Assembly: GCA_021811235.1 (NCBI GenBank)
Contig: JAJZPG010000001.1
Location: 124,001-188,000, forward strand
DNA length: 64,000 nucleotides
Source: Pseudomonadota bacterium
Lineage (GTDB): Bacteria; Pseudomonadota; Gammaproteobacteria; Burkholderiales; Thiobacillaceae
Direction of reading: 5' to 3'
Position numbers and translations under genes: made by a program. The notes under the pieces were generated by a model that was not told the DNA's origin, ran no database searches, and saw only the letters and a program-made list of their open reading frames with translations. Of this stretch, positions 26,491 to 35,572 are shown piece after piece (position 1 is the first letter of the stretch; every line of letters begins with the position of its first letter).

Positions 26491-27240
26491 TCAGCCGAAT
26501 ATCAGCTTCAGGCCGATCAGGATCGTCACGATCTCGAATGCGCGCTTGATCCACAGGTTGCCCTTCCTGATCGCCAAGTGGCTGCCCAGGTAGCCGCCGA
26601 GGATCGAGCCCGCCAGCAGTGCCGGCATCCAGTCCCACGCGACCGTGCCGATCACGCCCAGCACCAGCGCGCCGGTACCGTTCCACACCAGTCCGCACAG
26701 GATCAGCGTATACGCCACCGCGCGGGTGTAGTCGAGCCCGAAATATCGGATCAGCCAGATGGTGAGAAAGAGCCCGGTCCCGCTGGTGATCGAACCGTTG
26801 AGAAAGCCGACGACGAACAGGCCGGCCATGCCGCCGGCCAGCGCCGCGCCATGCCGGTTCTTCGGCGCATGTTCCATGCCGAGCTTGGGCTTGAACACCG
26901 AATACAGTCCCAGGCCGAGCGTCAGGAAACCAAGCGCGAGCGTCGCCGCGCGTTCGGGAATCTGCAGGATGGTCACCGCGCCGAGCACCACGCCGGGCAG
27001 GCCGGCGCCGAGGATGATCAGCGAGAAACGGCGTTCGAGGTGCGATTCCTTCAGGTGCCTGAGCGTGGCGCCCAGCCCGAGCGCGACGCTGGCGACCTTG
27101 TGGGTGGCGAGCGCAACGCCGAACGGCAGCCCCAGGAAGATCAGCATGGGGAACTGGATCAGCCCCGCCCCGCCACCCGACAGGGCCGAAAAGAAATTGG
27201 CTGCCAGCGAGGCGACGAACAGAATGAACTGGTCGAGCAC
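26491..27240 (-). CDS. TauE/SafE (sulfite exporter family) membrane permease (249 aa)
   Basis: 249 residues with about eight hydrophobic helices and the family signature near the N-terminus, AANFFSALSGGGAGLIQFPM. The second half repeats it with the GFLNGSITSGTGLFLTIWLI segment. Family members export sulfite, sulfoacetate or other organosulfur anions, or are orphan. It is last of three minus-strand genes after CrcB and DUF190, with only 4 bases from the DUF190 stop. Confidence 0.85.
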   Translation of the reverse strand: MLDQFILFVASLAANFFSALSGGGAGLIQFPMLIFLGLPFGVALATHKVASVALGLGATLRHLKESHLERRFSLIILGAGLPGVVLGAVTILQIPERAATLALGFLTLGLGLYSVFKPKLGMEHAPKNRHGAALAGGMAGLFVVGFLNGSITSGTGLFLTIWLIRYFGLDYTRAVAYTLILCGLVWNGTGALVLGVIGTVAWDWMPALLAGSILGGYLGSHLAIRKGNLWIKRAFEIVTILIGLKLIFG

Positions 27241-27244
27241 AGCC

Positions 27245-27556
27245 TCAGGCGGTCACGCCGATCTCGGCCGGCAATTTGGCGTAGACCAGTTTCAAGCCCG
27301 CTTCGGCCACGACCTTCAGCAAGCGCTCGGCCATCGCCTCCTCGACGAAGAATTCCACCACCACCGGCAGATCGCCTGCGAGTTCGAAGAAGCTCGCGTC
27401 GTGCCGGCCGTGGCGACCGAAGCCCGCGACGGCGCGGAATGCCGAACCGCCGCCAATGCCCACCCCCTGCGCCGCATCGAGCAGCCACTCGTAGGTCAGC
27501 TTGCCGTGATGGCGGCTGGCTTCGGACACAAACACCTGCAGACAGACAGCATTCAT
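27245..27556 (-). CDS. DUF190 family protein
   Basis: 103 residues; ATG 27556 overlaps the CrcB stop by 4 bases (ATGA). The sequence [20 protein letters not shown], then [20 protein letters not shown] and [10 protein letters not shown], is the DUF190 pattern: a PII-like ferredoxin-fold protein usually encoded beside crcB. By analogy with PII proteins it may be a trimeric regulator of the channel; this has not been shown from the sequence. Confidence 0.85.
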   Translation of the reverse strand: MNAVCLQVFVSEASRHHGKLTYEWLLDAAQGVGIGGGSAFRAVAGFGRHGRHDASFFELAGDLPVVVEFFVEEAMAERLLKVVAEAGLKLVYAKLPAEIGVTA

Positions 27557-27927
27557 TTGAAAAGCCTCATCGAATAAAAGCCCAGCCCGGTGGCAAGGAA
27601 AGACCCCGTCATGTGGGTCAAGGCAATCAGTCCGCCGGTGAGCCACAGACCGCGCATCAGCGCCGTGACGACCTCGGCGGAAAAGGTGGAGAAAGTCGTC
27701 AGTCCGCCGAGCAGGCCGGTGATGAGAAACAGCCGCGCTTCCGGCGGCACGCCCGGATGCTCGGCAAACCAGGCGATGACCAGGCCGATGAAATAGCCGC
27801 CGACCAGGTTGGCCGCCAGCGTGCCGAGCGGCATCGAGGGGAAGAGCGGATTGAGCCACAGGCCCAGCCCCCAACGCAGCCAGGCGCCGATGGCGGCGCC
27901 GATGCCAACGGCGAGAAAAGCGGTCAT
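27553..27927 (-). CDS. crcB: Fluoride exporter CrcB/Fluc
   Basis: 124 residues with four membrane helices and the Fluc signatures [28 protein letters not shown] and the pore segment [13 protein letters not shown]. Two copies form a dual-topology dimer that exports fluoride across the inner membrane. First gene of crcB-DUF190-tauE, each overlapping or nearly so. I looked for a fluoride riboswitch in the bases upstream of ATG 27927 and did not find the GGNGAUGG core. Confidence 0.92.
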   Translation of the reverse strand: MTAFLAVGIGAAIGAWLRWGLGLWLNPLFPSMPLGTLAANLVGGYFIGLVIAWFAEHPGVPPEARLFLITGLLGGLTTFSTFSAEVVTALMRGLWLTGGLIALTHMTGSFLATGLGFYSMRLFK

Positions 27928-27998
27928 CGGAAGGACAAGGTGGGCGGGATCATGGCCACATTCTAATGCAGCCGCGGCCTCGCGCGTTCTGTCAGGCC

Positions 27999-28910
27999 TC
28001 AGGCGGACGCCGCTTTCACCCGCGGACCGGATAGCGCAACACGTGGCGCGCGTTGCGCGACCACGACGCAGGCCACCACCCAGGCGGCAACCAGGGCGTC
28101 GACCCAGCCGACCGATTCGTCCAGCCATAGCGACGACACCGCCAGGGTCAGGAATACCTGGATCTGCTGCACCTGCGCGGCGCGCGCCACGCCGGCGAGC
28201 GTCATGCCCTTGTACCACGGGTAGAACGCCAGCCACTGGCTCACCAGGGAAAGGTAGAGAAACGCCAGCCAGGGCATCCATGCAGCGCCAGGGGCCTCGA
28301 TCTCCCCGGCCGCCGACACCGCGCCGGGAAGCAGGAAGGGAAGCGCCAGCACGACCGACCACGACATGACCCGCGGGCCGCCCAGTTCGGCTGCCAACCG
28401 CCCGCCTTCGGCGTAGCCGATGGCGGCACACAGGGCCGCGCCGAGCAGAAACAGGCTGCCGTCGATTGTGCCGCCGAGGTGCGTCGCGCCATAGGCAACG
28501 AGCGCGACCGACCCGGCAGCGGCGGCGATCCAGAATGGCGGCGACAGGCGTTCGCCGCCGCGCCACGCCGCGATCGCCGCCGTCATCAACGGCACCGCCC
28601 CGACGATGATCGCGGAATAGCCGACAGTCAGCGTCGTCATCGCCTGGGCGATCAGCCAGGGAAAACCGATCACACTGCACAGCGCAACCACCGCGAGCCG
28701 CCCCCAGTAGCGCCGCTCCGGCAGCCGCGCACGCGTACCCCACAACACCAGTCCGGCCGCGAGGCCGGCGAGCGCACCGCGACCGGCGCCAACCCAGGCC
28801 ACCGGCAGCGCCTGCAATGCGAGCTTGGTGGCCGGGAAGGTCAGGCTGAACGCGGTCACGGCCAGTAGCGCCCAGACCAGTCCCGCCCGCTCGGATGTCG
28901 GCGTCTGCAT
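27999..28910 (-). CDS. EamA (drug/metabolite transporter) family permease (303 aa)
   Basis: Ten predicted membrane helices in two EamA repeats ([20 protein letters not shown] starts the first; [19 protein letters not shown] lies in the second). ATG 28910 is chosen over 28943 because GAGGGGG lies 6 bases upstream. Family members export amino acids, sugars or metabolites. It is divergent from a MocR-type regulator, a common pairing in which the regulator controls the transporter. Direct repeats lie in the shared gap. Confidence 0.87.
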   Translation of the reverse strand: MQTPTSERAGLVWALLAVTAFSLTFPATKLALQALPVAWVGAGRGALAGLAAGLVLWGTRARLPERRYWGRLAVVALCSVIGFPWLIAQAMTTLTVGYSAIIVGAVPLMTAAIAAWRGGERLSPPFWIAAAAGSVALVAYGATHLGGTIDGSLFLLGAALCAAIGYAEGGRLAAELGGPRVMSWSVVLALPFLLPGAVSAAGEIEAPGAAWMPWLAFLYLSLVSQWLAFYPWYKGMTLAGVARAAQVQQIQVFLTLAVSSLWLDESVGWVDALVAAWVVACVVVAQRAPRVALSGPRVKAASA

Positions 28911-28968
28911 GGTTTCCCCCTCGTCGCCTGGATGTGACGACATGCAGGCACTTTAGAGGGACCGCTCA

Positions 28969-29009
28969 ATACGATACAGATTCACAAAATGAAAATTGAT
29001 ACGATACAG
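28969..29009. promoter_or_regulatory. Direct repeats ATACGATACAG, likely MocR operator
   Basis: The 11-mer ATACGATACAG occurs at 28969-28979 and again at 28999-29009, exactly 30 bp apart, about three helical turns. CTGTAC, an inverted half (compare GATACAG), appears at 29028-29033 and 29052-29057. The sites lie in the 163-bp gap between the EamA transporter and the MocR gene. Direct repeats plus an inverted half are the arrangement described for MocR regulators such as PdxR and GabR. Confidence 0.6.
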
Positions 29010-29073
29010 TTAGACTAATCATCATTCTGTACTGCCCATCATTCGGGCCAACTGTACCGGGACCGAGATCGCC

Positions 29074-30477
29074 ATGGAAACGCGCTATGCCCACCTTGCC
29101 GCCACGCTGCGCGACGGCATCCACGCCGGCCTGTACCGCACCGGCGACCGCATGCCCGGCCTGCGCGCCCTCTCGGCGCAGCGCGGCGTCAGCGTCGCCA
29201 CCGCGGTCATGGCGTACCGCCAGCTGGAACAGGAAGGCTACCTGGAAGCGCGCGAACGCTCGGGCTTCTACGTCCGTCTGCGCTCGACCGCGCAGGCGCC
29301 GGAACCCGCCGTGTCGGCGCCCGCGCTGCGGCCGGCGCCGGTCAGCGGTCAGGAAGTGGTGTTGCGTCTGGTGAAGGCGACCTACGACCCGCACATCGTG
29401 CAGCTGGGCGCCGCCGTGCCCGCGCCCGAATTCCTGCCGATGCGCGCAGTCGAGCGCTCCCTCGTCGCCGCCGCACGCCTGCACCGCGCGCGAGCGTCGA
29501 GCTATGCGTTTCCCCCGGGCGACCCGGAGCTGCGCCGGTTGATCGCACGGCGCATGGGCGAGATCGGCTGCCCCACCCATCCCGACGAGATCCTGATCAC
29601 CAACGGCTGCCAGGAAGCATTGACGCTCGCGCTGCGTGCCGTGACCGAACCGGGCGACGTGGTCGCGATCGAATCGCCCAGCTATTACGGGCTGTTGCAG
29701 GTGATCGAATCGCTGGGGCTGGAAGCGCTGGAAATTCCCACGCATCCGCGCGAAGGCCTGTCGCTCGAGGCCTTGCAGCTCGCGCTGGAACGCTGGCCGG
29801 TCAAGGCCTGCGTCGCGGTGCCGAATTTCAGCAATCCACTCGGCTACCGCATGCCCGACGCAAACAAGCGACGCCTGCTCGAACTGCTGGGCCAGGCCGG
29901 CGTTCCGCTGATCGAGGACGACATCTACGGCGATCTCGGCTTCGACGCCCAGCGCCCGCGTCCATGCAAGGGGCTGGACCGCAAGGCCGACGTGCTCTAT
30001 TGCGCGTCGTTCTCGAAAAGTCTCTCGCCCGGACTGAGAGTGGGCTGGATCGTGCCCGGCCCGCATCTGAAGCGCGTCGAATACCTGAAGTACGTCGGCA
30101 ATCTGGCGACCTCGAGCGTGCCGCAGATCGCCGTCGCGGAACTGCTGGCAAGCGGCCAGTACGACCGCCACCTGCGTGCGGTGCGCGGCCAGTACGCGGC
30201 GGCGGTGAAACGCATGACCGAGGCGGTGATCCGGCACTTCCCGCCGGACATCCGTATCACCCAGCCCGAGGGGGGCTTCGTCATCTGGATCGAACTGCCG
30301 AAAGGGGTAGACAGCATGCAGCTGGCACGCCACGCGCTGGCCGAAGGGGTCAGCATTGCGCCGGGCCCGATTTTCTCGGCGACGCGCAAATACAAGAACT
30401 TCGTGCGCCTGTCGTGCGCCTGCCAGTGGGATGCGCGCATCGAACGCGCACTGGCCACCCTCGCCCGCCTGCTCTGA
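29074..30477 (+). CDS. MocR-type GntR/aminotransferase fusion transcriptional regulator (467 aa)
   Basis: Residues 1-75 are a GntR winged helix (MPGLRALSAQRGVSVATAVM). Residues about 100-467 are a fold-type-I aminotransferase-like domain with the PLP-lysine motif CASFSKSLSPGLRVG (Lys about 312), NFSNPLGYRMP, and IEDDIYGDLGF. It should bind pyridoxal phosphate, possibly with an amino acid, and regulate the divergent EamA exporter. The domain layout and length fit MocR proteins; the effector is unknown. Confidence 0.9.
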   Translation: METRYAHLAATLRDGIHAGLYRTGDRMPGLRALSAQRGVSVATAVMAYRQLEQEGYLEARERSGFYVRLRSTAQAPEPAVSAPALRPAPVSGQEVVLRLVKATYDPHIVQLGAAVPAPEFLPMRAVERSLVAAARLHRARASSYAFPPGDPELRRLIARRMGEIGCPTHPDEILITNGCQEALTLALRAVTEPGDVVAIESPSYYGLLQVIESLGLEALEIPTHPREGLSLEALQLALERWPVKACVAVPNFSNPLGYRMPDANKRRLLELLGQAGVPLIEDDIYGDLGFDAQRPRPCKGLDRKADVLYCASFSKSLSPGLRVGWIVPGPHLKRVEYLKYVGNLATSSVPQIAVAELLASGQYDRHLRAVRGQYAAAVKRMTEAVIRHFPPDIRITQPEGGFVIWIELPKGVDSMQLARHALAEGVSIAPGPIFSATRKYKNFVRLSCACQWDARIERALATLARLL

Positions 30478-30487
30478 ACGAAAGACC

Positions 30488-30946
30488 TTACATCGCGTCC
30501 TGGATGATCTCGGTGATCATCTTTTCGACGTCGGCCAGCGCCTGCTTCAACGCCGGGTTCCGCGTGGCGGGCGGCTTGCGGTAGGCGATGTAGACGCTCT
30601 TGTCGTTGGGGATCGTGTACACCGAGATGATGTAGGGGCACATCACCATCGCGTGCGGGTCGGCTTCCATCATCTTGCGCGAGACCGTGGCGCTGCAGAA
30701 CTCGAACTGCTCGCCGTCGACGTACACCTGCCTGGTCGCGCCGACGTCCTTGCCGGTGCGATCCAGCATCTCGGCGATCAGGTTGGTGTGGTTGATCTTG
30801 AGGCCCTTGCCCTCGATCGCCATCTGCAGCGAATCGCGCACATCCTGGAACGCGCCCTGCGTCTTGAACAACACGGTATAGCCGTCTGCCGCCAGGGCGG
30901 TCAGGGGCAGGCAAAGCATCGCGAACAGAGCGAAGAATTTTTTCAT
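30488..30946 (-). CDS. Exported DUF302 domain protein (152 aa)
   Basis: An N-terminal signal peptide (KKFFALFAMLCLPLTALAAD) is followed by a DUF302-like alpha/beta domain (GAFQDVRDSLQMAIEGKGLK, INHTNLIAEMLDRTGKD, then EFCSATVSRKMMEADPHAMV, MCPYIISVYTIPN). The domain is periplasmic here. Two cysteines (SFCSATV region and MCPYI) could form a disulfide or bind a ligand. Function unknown. It ends convergently 10 bases after the MocR gene. Confidence 0.8.
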   Translation of the reverse strand: MKKFFALFAMLCLPLTALAADGYTVLFKTQGAFQDVRDSLQMAIEGKGLKINHTNLIAEMLDRTGKDVGATRQVYVDGEQFEFCSATVSRKMMEADPHAMVMCPYIISVYTIPNDKSVYIAYRKPPATRNPALKQALADVEKMITEIIQDAM

Positions 30947-31025
30947 GGCAGTCTCCTTGAATCCGGTTGGTCATTCTCGGCCGCCCACGGGACGGCCGGC
31001 AATAGTCGTTTGCTACACTCGCCCC

Positions 31026-31376
31026 ATGGCGACTCTATCAAAGGCAGCGCAACTCAAGGCGGACGGCCGCTTCTGGCTGACGCTCGACGGCCGCAACTTC
31101 CTCGGCCGCGGCCGCGTCGAGCTGCTGCAGCGCATCCGCGAAACCGGCTCGATCTCGAAGGCCGCCAAGGCGATGAAGATGAGCTACAAGGCAGCCTGGG
31201 ATGCCGTCGACGCGATGAACGCCGCCTGGCAATCGCCGCTGGTGGAAAGCGGCCCTTCAGGCAGCCGGCTGACCGAAGAAGCGGAACGCCTGATCGCGGC
31301 TTTCCACAAGGCAGAAGCGCGGCATGCCGCCTTCCTGGAGAAGCTGTCCGACAGCCTGTCCGCCGCCGCCCCGTGA
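31026..31376 (+). CDS. Stand-alone ModE-type winged-helix DNA-binding protein (116 aa)
   Basis: 116 residues equal to the N-terminal DNA-binding half of ModE: LGRGRVELLQRIRETGSISK, AAKAMKMSYKAAWDAVDAMN, and a closing wing ESGPSGSRLTEEAERL. The molybdate-binding MOP domains of full ModE (about 140 residues) are absent, and the stop is followed by a normal intergenic space, so this is a genuinely short family member. It should bind ModE-type boxes but cannot sense molybdate by itself. A ModE-type palindrome lies 12 kb away between mobB and moaA in this window. Confidence 0.85.
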   Translation: MATLSKAAQLKADGRFWLTLDGRNFLGRGRVELLQRIRETGSISKAAKAMKMSYKAAWDAVDAMNAAWQSPLVESGPSGSRLTEEAERLIAAFHKAEARHAAFLEKLSDSLSAAAP

Positions 31377-31427
31377 GCCCTTTCCCGGGTAACGACCCTG
31401 AGCCACATCATCCGGCAGGCAGGGCCG

Positions 31428-32788
<1,361 letters not shown>

Positions 32789-32789
<1 letters not shown>

Positions 32790-34309
32790 CAATGTCCTCC
32801 CTGGGCGTCGTGCGCGTCGGACGGTGGCTGGCCAAGCCCGCCCTCCCGCGGCAGGCGGATGCAGAACGTCGCACCCTGCCCCGGGACACTCTGTACCGCG
32901 ATGCAACCGCCGTGTTCGTCGACGATTTCATAGGCGACGAAGAGTCCCAGGCCCATGCCGTGACCGACGTCCTTGGTGGTGAAGAAGGGATCGAATATGC
33001 GCGGCAGCAGCTCGGGCGCGATGCCCGGCCCGTTGTCCGCAACGCGGATTTCCACCATCTCCCCTTTCGACTCGCACCCCTCGCCCAGCGCGGTGCCTGC
33101 GGGCGGCTCGCCGGCCTGCACGATCTGCGCGGAAATGTCGATGCGGCCCTGCGTATCCAGTCCCTCCATGGCATTGCGGATCAGGTTCACGAACACCTGC
33201 TGCAGGCGCTGGGCGTCGGCCGACACGCTTAGATCCTCGGGTATGGCCAGCCGCACCACCGACTTGGCCGACACCTCGCCGCGCACGAAACCCACTGTCT
33301 GCGCCACCAGCGGCTTGAGCAGCACGGCTTCCTTGCGGAACGCCCGCTCGCGGGAAAAATCCAGCAGCGAGCGGACGATGGTGCGCGCCCGCTCGGTCTG
33401 CTGGTCGATCTGTCCCAGGTACAGCTTCTGCGTCGCCGCGTCGCTCTCGCCGACTTCTTCCTGCAGGATCTGGCAGGAAGTCGAGATGTTCGACAGCGGA
33501 TTGTTCAGCTCGTGGGCCACGCCCGACAGCATGGTTCCGAGCGAAGCCAGCCGTTCCGAGCGCATCAGCGATTTCTGCCGCAGGTCCAGTTCCTTCAGCA
33601 TGTGGTTGAAGGCTGCGATGATGGAGAGAATCTCGCGGTCGTTCGAAGGCGCCGACAGTGTGTCCCGGTGGTTGGCGGAAATGGCCGCCACGCTGGCTTC
33701 CATTTCTTTCAGCGGCCTCACCACCCGCTGCGACAACGCTCGGCCGATCATCACGATCAGCAGCGCCATGGACAGAATGACGCCCAGCAGCAGCATGCGG
33801 AATGACGCCAGGGTCGTCTGGATCTGGCGCCGCTCCGCCCCCGCCATCTCCTCGGCGATGGCGACCACCTCCTGTCCGAGTTGGCGCACGTGCGTCTCGG
33901 CCGCTTCGAGCTGGCGCCGATCGGAAGTCGCATAGGCCGACATCTGGCGCTGGTAGTCGTTGAGGCGGGTGCGCAATTCGGTCAGGCGCGCCTGCGTGGC
34001 GATGGCCGCGAAATCCGTCTGGTTGTCCGCGAGCAGCGCCTGGGCCAGCTGGATGTAGCGGCCGTTTTCCTCAAGATCGACGGCCTGATGGTGGAGGAAA
34101 TAGTTGCGTTCGAAGCGGCGGATCTCGAGTGCGGTGTTGAACAGATCGGTGGCGCGCTGCCCCAGAACCACCCGCGCCTCCAGCGTACGCAGTTCACCCA
34201 CGAAAAACAGGGACGCCACCAGAATGATCGCCGCCACCGCGTAATAGCCCAGGGTGATTTTTCCGCGCAGGGAATGACGTGATGGCTTGTCCTGGCTTGG
34301 GGCGCGCAT
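32789..34309 (-). CDS. Membrane sensor histidine kinase with HAMP domain (506 aa)
   Basis: Two membrane helices (TLGYYAVAAIILVASLFFVG and FRMLLLGVILSMALLIVMIG) enclose a helical periplasmic sensor of about 130 residues rich in Gln, Arg and Glu. HAMP, HisKA with phospho-His in LSGVAHELNNPLSNIST, and a HATPase_c domain (N box VNLIRNAMEG, G1 VADNGPGIAP, G2 GMGLGLFVAYEI) follow. The ELNNPL H-box is the NtrB/AtoS-type seen with sigma-54 partners. The start could be ATG 34309 (MRAPSQDKP) or an upstream in-frame codon at 34357. The signal sensed is unknown. Confidence 0.88.
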
Positions 34310-34341
34310 GGAGGCTATTTGCAACAATCCAATTAAGATGG

Positions 34342-34354
34342 TTGCATATTGCAA
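34342..34354. promoter_or_regulatory. Upstream activator-like palindrome 1, TTGC-N5-GCAA
   Basis: TTGCATATTGCAA is a 13-bp palindrome with 5-base arms. It is one of two TTGC-N5-GCAA sites between the divergent kinase and DUF599 operons, centred about 196 bases before the predicted sigma-54 transcription start. GCAACAATC also repeats at 34321-34329 and 34351-34359, exactly 30 bp apart. The likely binder is the Fis-type response regulator at 31428-32789. Confidence 0.65.
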
Positions 34355-34439
34355 CAATCAACGCATAAACTCAACACCGGGACGCCGTCAATATTTACAT
34401 TTAAATACAATAGATTGCATACGACACCCAGCCCATCAG

Positions 34440-34452
34440 TTGCTTTATGCAA
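34440..34452. promoter_or_regulatory. Upstream activator-like palindrome 2, TTGC-N5-GCAA
   Basis: TTGCTTTATGCAA shares the arms and spacing of the site at 34342 and is centred about 98 bases before the predicted start of transcription, a classic distance for NtrC-type enhancer sites. An additional half-site, TTGCAT, is at 34415-34420. Confidence 0.65.
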
Positions 34453-34516
34453 CGCTTCAATGTTTTTTGCGCTGCATTAACAAATCATTTAAAAGCAAAA
34501 ACAATGACTTATGCGT

Positions 34517-34533
34517 TTGGCACGCATCATGCA
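34517..34533 (+). promoter_or_regulatory. Sigma-54 (-24/-12) promoter
   Basis: TTGGCACGCATCATGCA fits the sigma-54 consensus TTGGCACG-N4-TTGCA with one mismatch. The invariant GG (34519-34520) and GC (34531-34532) are separated by exactly 10 bases. Transcription should start near 34544, 29 bases before the ATG at 34573. Together with the two upstream palindromes and the adjacent sigma-54 regulator this is a well-supported promoter. Confidence 0.8.
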
Positions 34534-34572
34534 CGTACAAAGCCCATCCCCATCACCAGGATTGAGCACGCC

Positions 34573-34782
34573 ATGAACACAATGAGCCAAACCGCCAAAA
34601 GGATTTACAACGCCCTGGCCTTCGCCAACGTCAACAATCTGGGGGAGTTCCGCACCCTGCTGCGCCAGATCGACGACCCGGCCGTCCCGGCTGACGGGCC
34701 GATTCCGCACGGGGCGCTTTCTCCGGCATCCAGTGTCGCCACCGACGCACACGCCATCGGCCACATCCAGGGAGCGCTATAA
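34573..34782 (+). CDS. Hypothetical 69-residue protein, first gene of the sigma-54 operon
   Basis: Starts at ATG 34573, the first in-frame start after the predicted sigma-54 transcription start; longer frames would begin inside or before the promoter. MSQTAKRIYNALAFANVNNL is a helix, and the C-terminal half is Pro/Ala/His-rich and probably disordered (PAVPADGPIPHGALSPASS). No known family. The DUF599 gene follows after 3 bases, so the two are co-transcribed. The ribosome site is weak. Confidence 0.6.
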   Translation: MNTMSQTAKRIYNALAFANVNNLGEFRTLLRQIDDPAVPADGPIPHGALSPASSVATDAHAIGHIQGAL

Positions 34783-34785
34783 AGC

Positions 34786-35544
34786 ATGGCCTCGATTGCC
34801 GACTTTGAAACCGATTTGGTGGCGTTCACCCTCAGCGCCGCCCTCGTTATCGCCTACTACGGGTTCCTCAACCTGAAAGTGCGGGCCAACCCCACCTACA
34901 CCATCCACGGCGTCAATGCCCTGGCTCGCAGCCTATGGGTGGAGCACATCATGCGCAATGCATCCAAGGACGTGATGGCAGTGCAGACCCTGCGCAATTT
35001 CATCATGGGCTCCTCGCTCATGGCGTCCACTGCCGCGCTGCTCGTCATCGGCACGCTCACCCTGACCGGTCAGGCGGAAAACATTTCACAGAGCTGGCAT
35101 GCGCTGAGCCTCAAAGGATCCTTTGCCACCGAACTGTGGATCATCAAGGTGATGTTTCTGCTGCTGGACTTCATCGTGGCCTTCTTCGCCTTCGCCATGT
35201 CGGTGCGCCTGTCCAACCATGTCGTATTCATGGTGAACGTGCCGGAACACGATGCCCACCACAACCTGTCGCCCAAGGCGGTCGCGCGGCGGCTGCAGCG
35301 GGCGGGCAACATGTTCGCGGTCGGCATGCGCGCCTTCTTTTTCGCGGTTCCACTGGTGTTCTGGCTGTTCGGGCCGTATTTCCTGCTGGCCTCGTCGATC
35401 GGTCTGGTCATCGCGCTCTATCACCTCGATCGCTGCGAACCGGAGGACGCACCCGAAGCCGGTACCCAGCCCGCCGTTCCAACGCCAGCCATGCAGGCGG
35501 TCGCGCCCCAGGTCGTCTCCATGCAGGCGAAATACGCCAAATAA
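34786..35544 (+). CDS. DUF599 family membrane protein (252 aa)
   Basis: 252 residues with about five hydrophobic helices (VAFTLSAALVIAYYGFLNLK; then SSLMASTAALLVIGTLTLTG; WIIKVMFLLLDFIVAFFAFA; AFFFAVPLVFWLFGPYFLLA) and the DUF599 signature around VRLSNHVVFMVNVPE. The cytoplasmic tail is Pro/Ala-rich. Family function is unknown. It lies 3 bases after the 69-residue gene under the sigma-54 promoter, so its expression is expected only when the neighbouring two-component system is active. Confidence 0.82.
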   Translation: MASIADFETDLVAFTLSAALVIAYYGFLNLKVRANPTYTIHGVNALARSLWVEHIMRNASKDVMAVQTLRNFIMGSSLMASTAALLVIGTLTLTGQAENISQSWHALSLKGSFATELWIIKVMFLLLDFIVAFFAFAMSVRLSNHVVFMVNVPEHDAHHNLSPKAVARRLQRAGNMFAVGMRAFFFAVPLVFWLFGPYFLLASSIGLVIALYHLDRCEPEDAPEAGTQPAVPTPAMQAVAPQVVSMQAKYAK

Positions 35545-35572
35545 CCCCCGTTCGAGGGCGGACCGAAGCGGG

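Noticed and set aside
27928..28000. Fluoride riboswitch upstream of crcB
   Set aside because: The conserved GGNGAUGG core and the pseudoknot partner are not present in the short gap.
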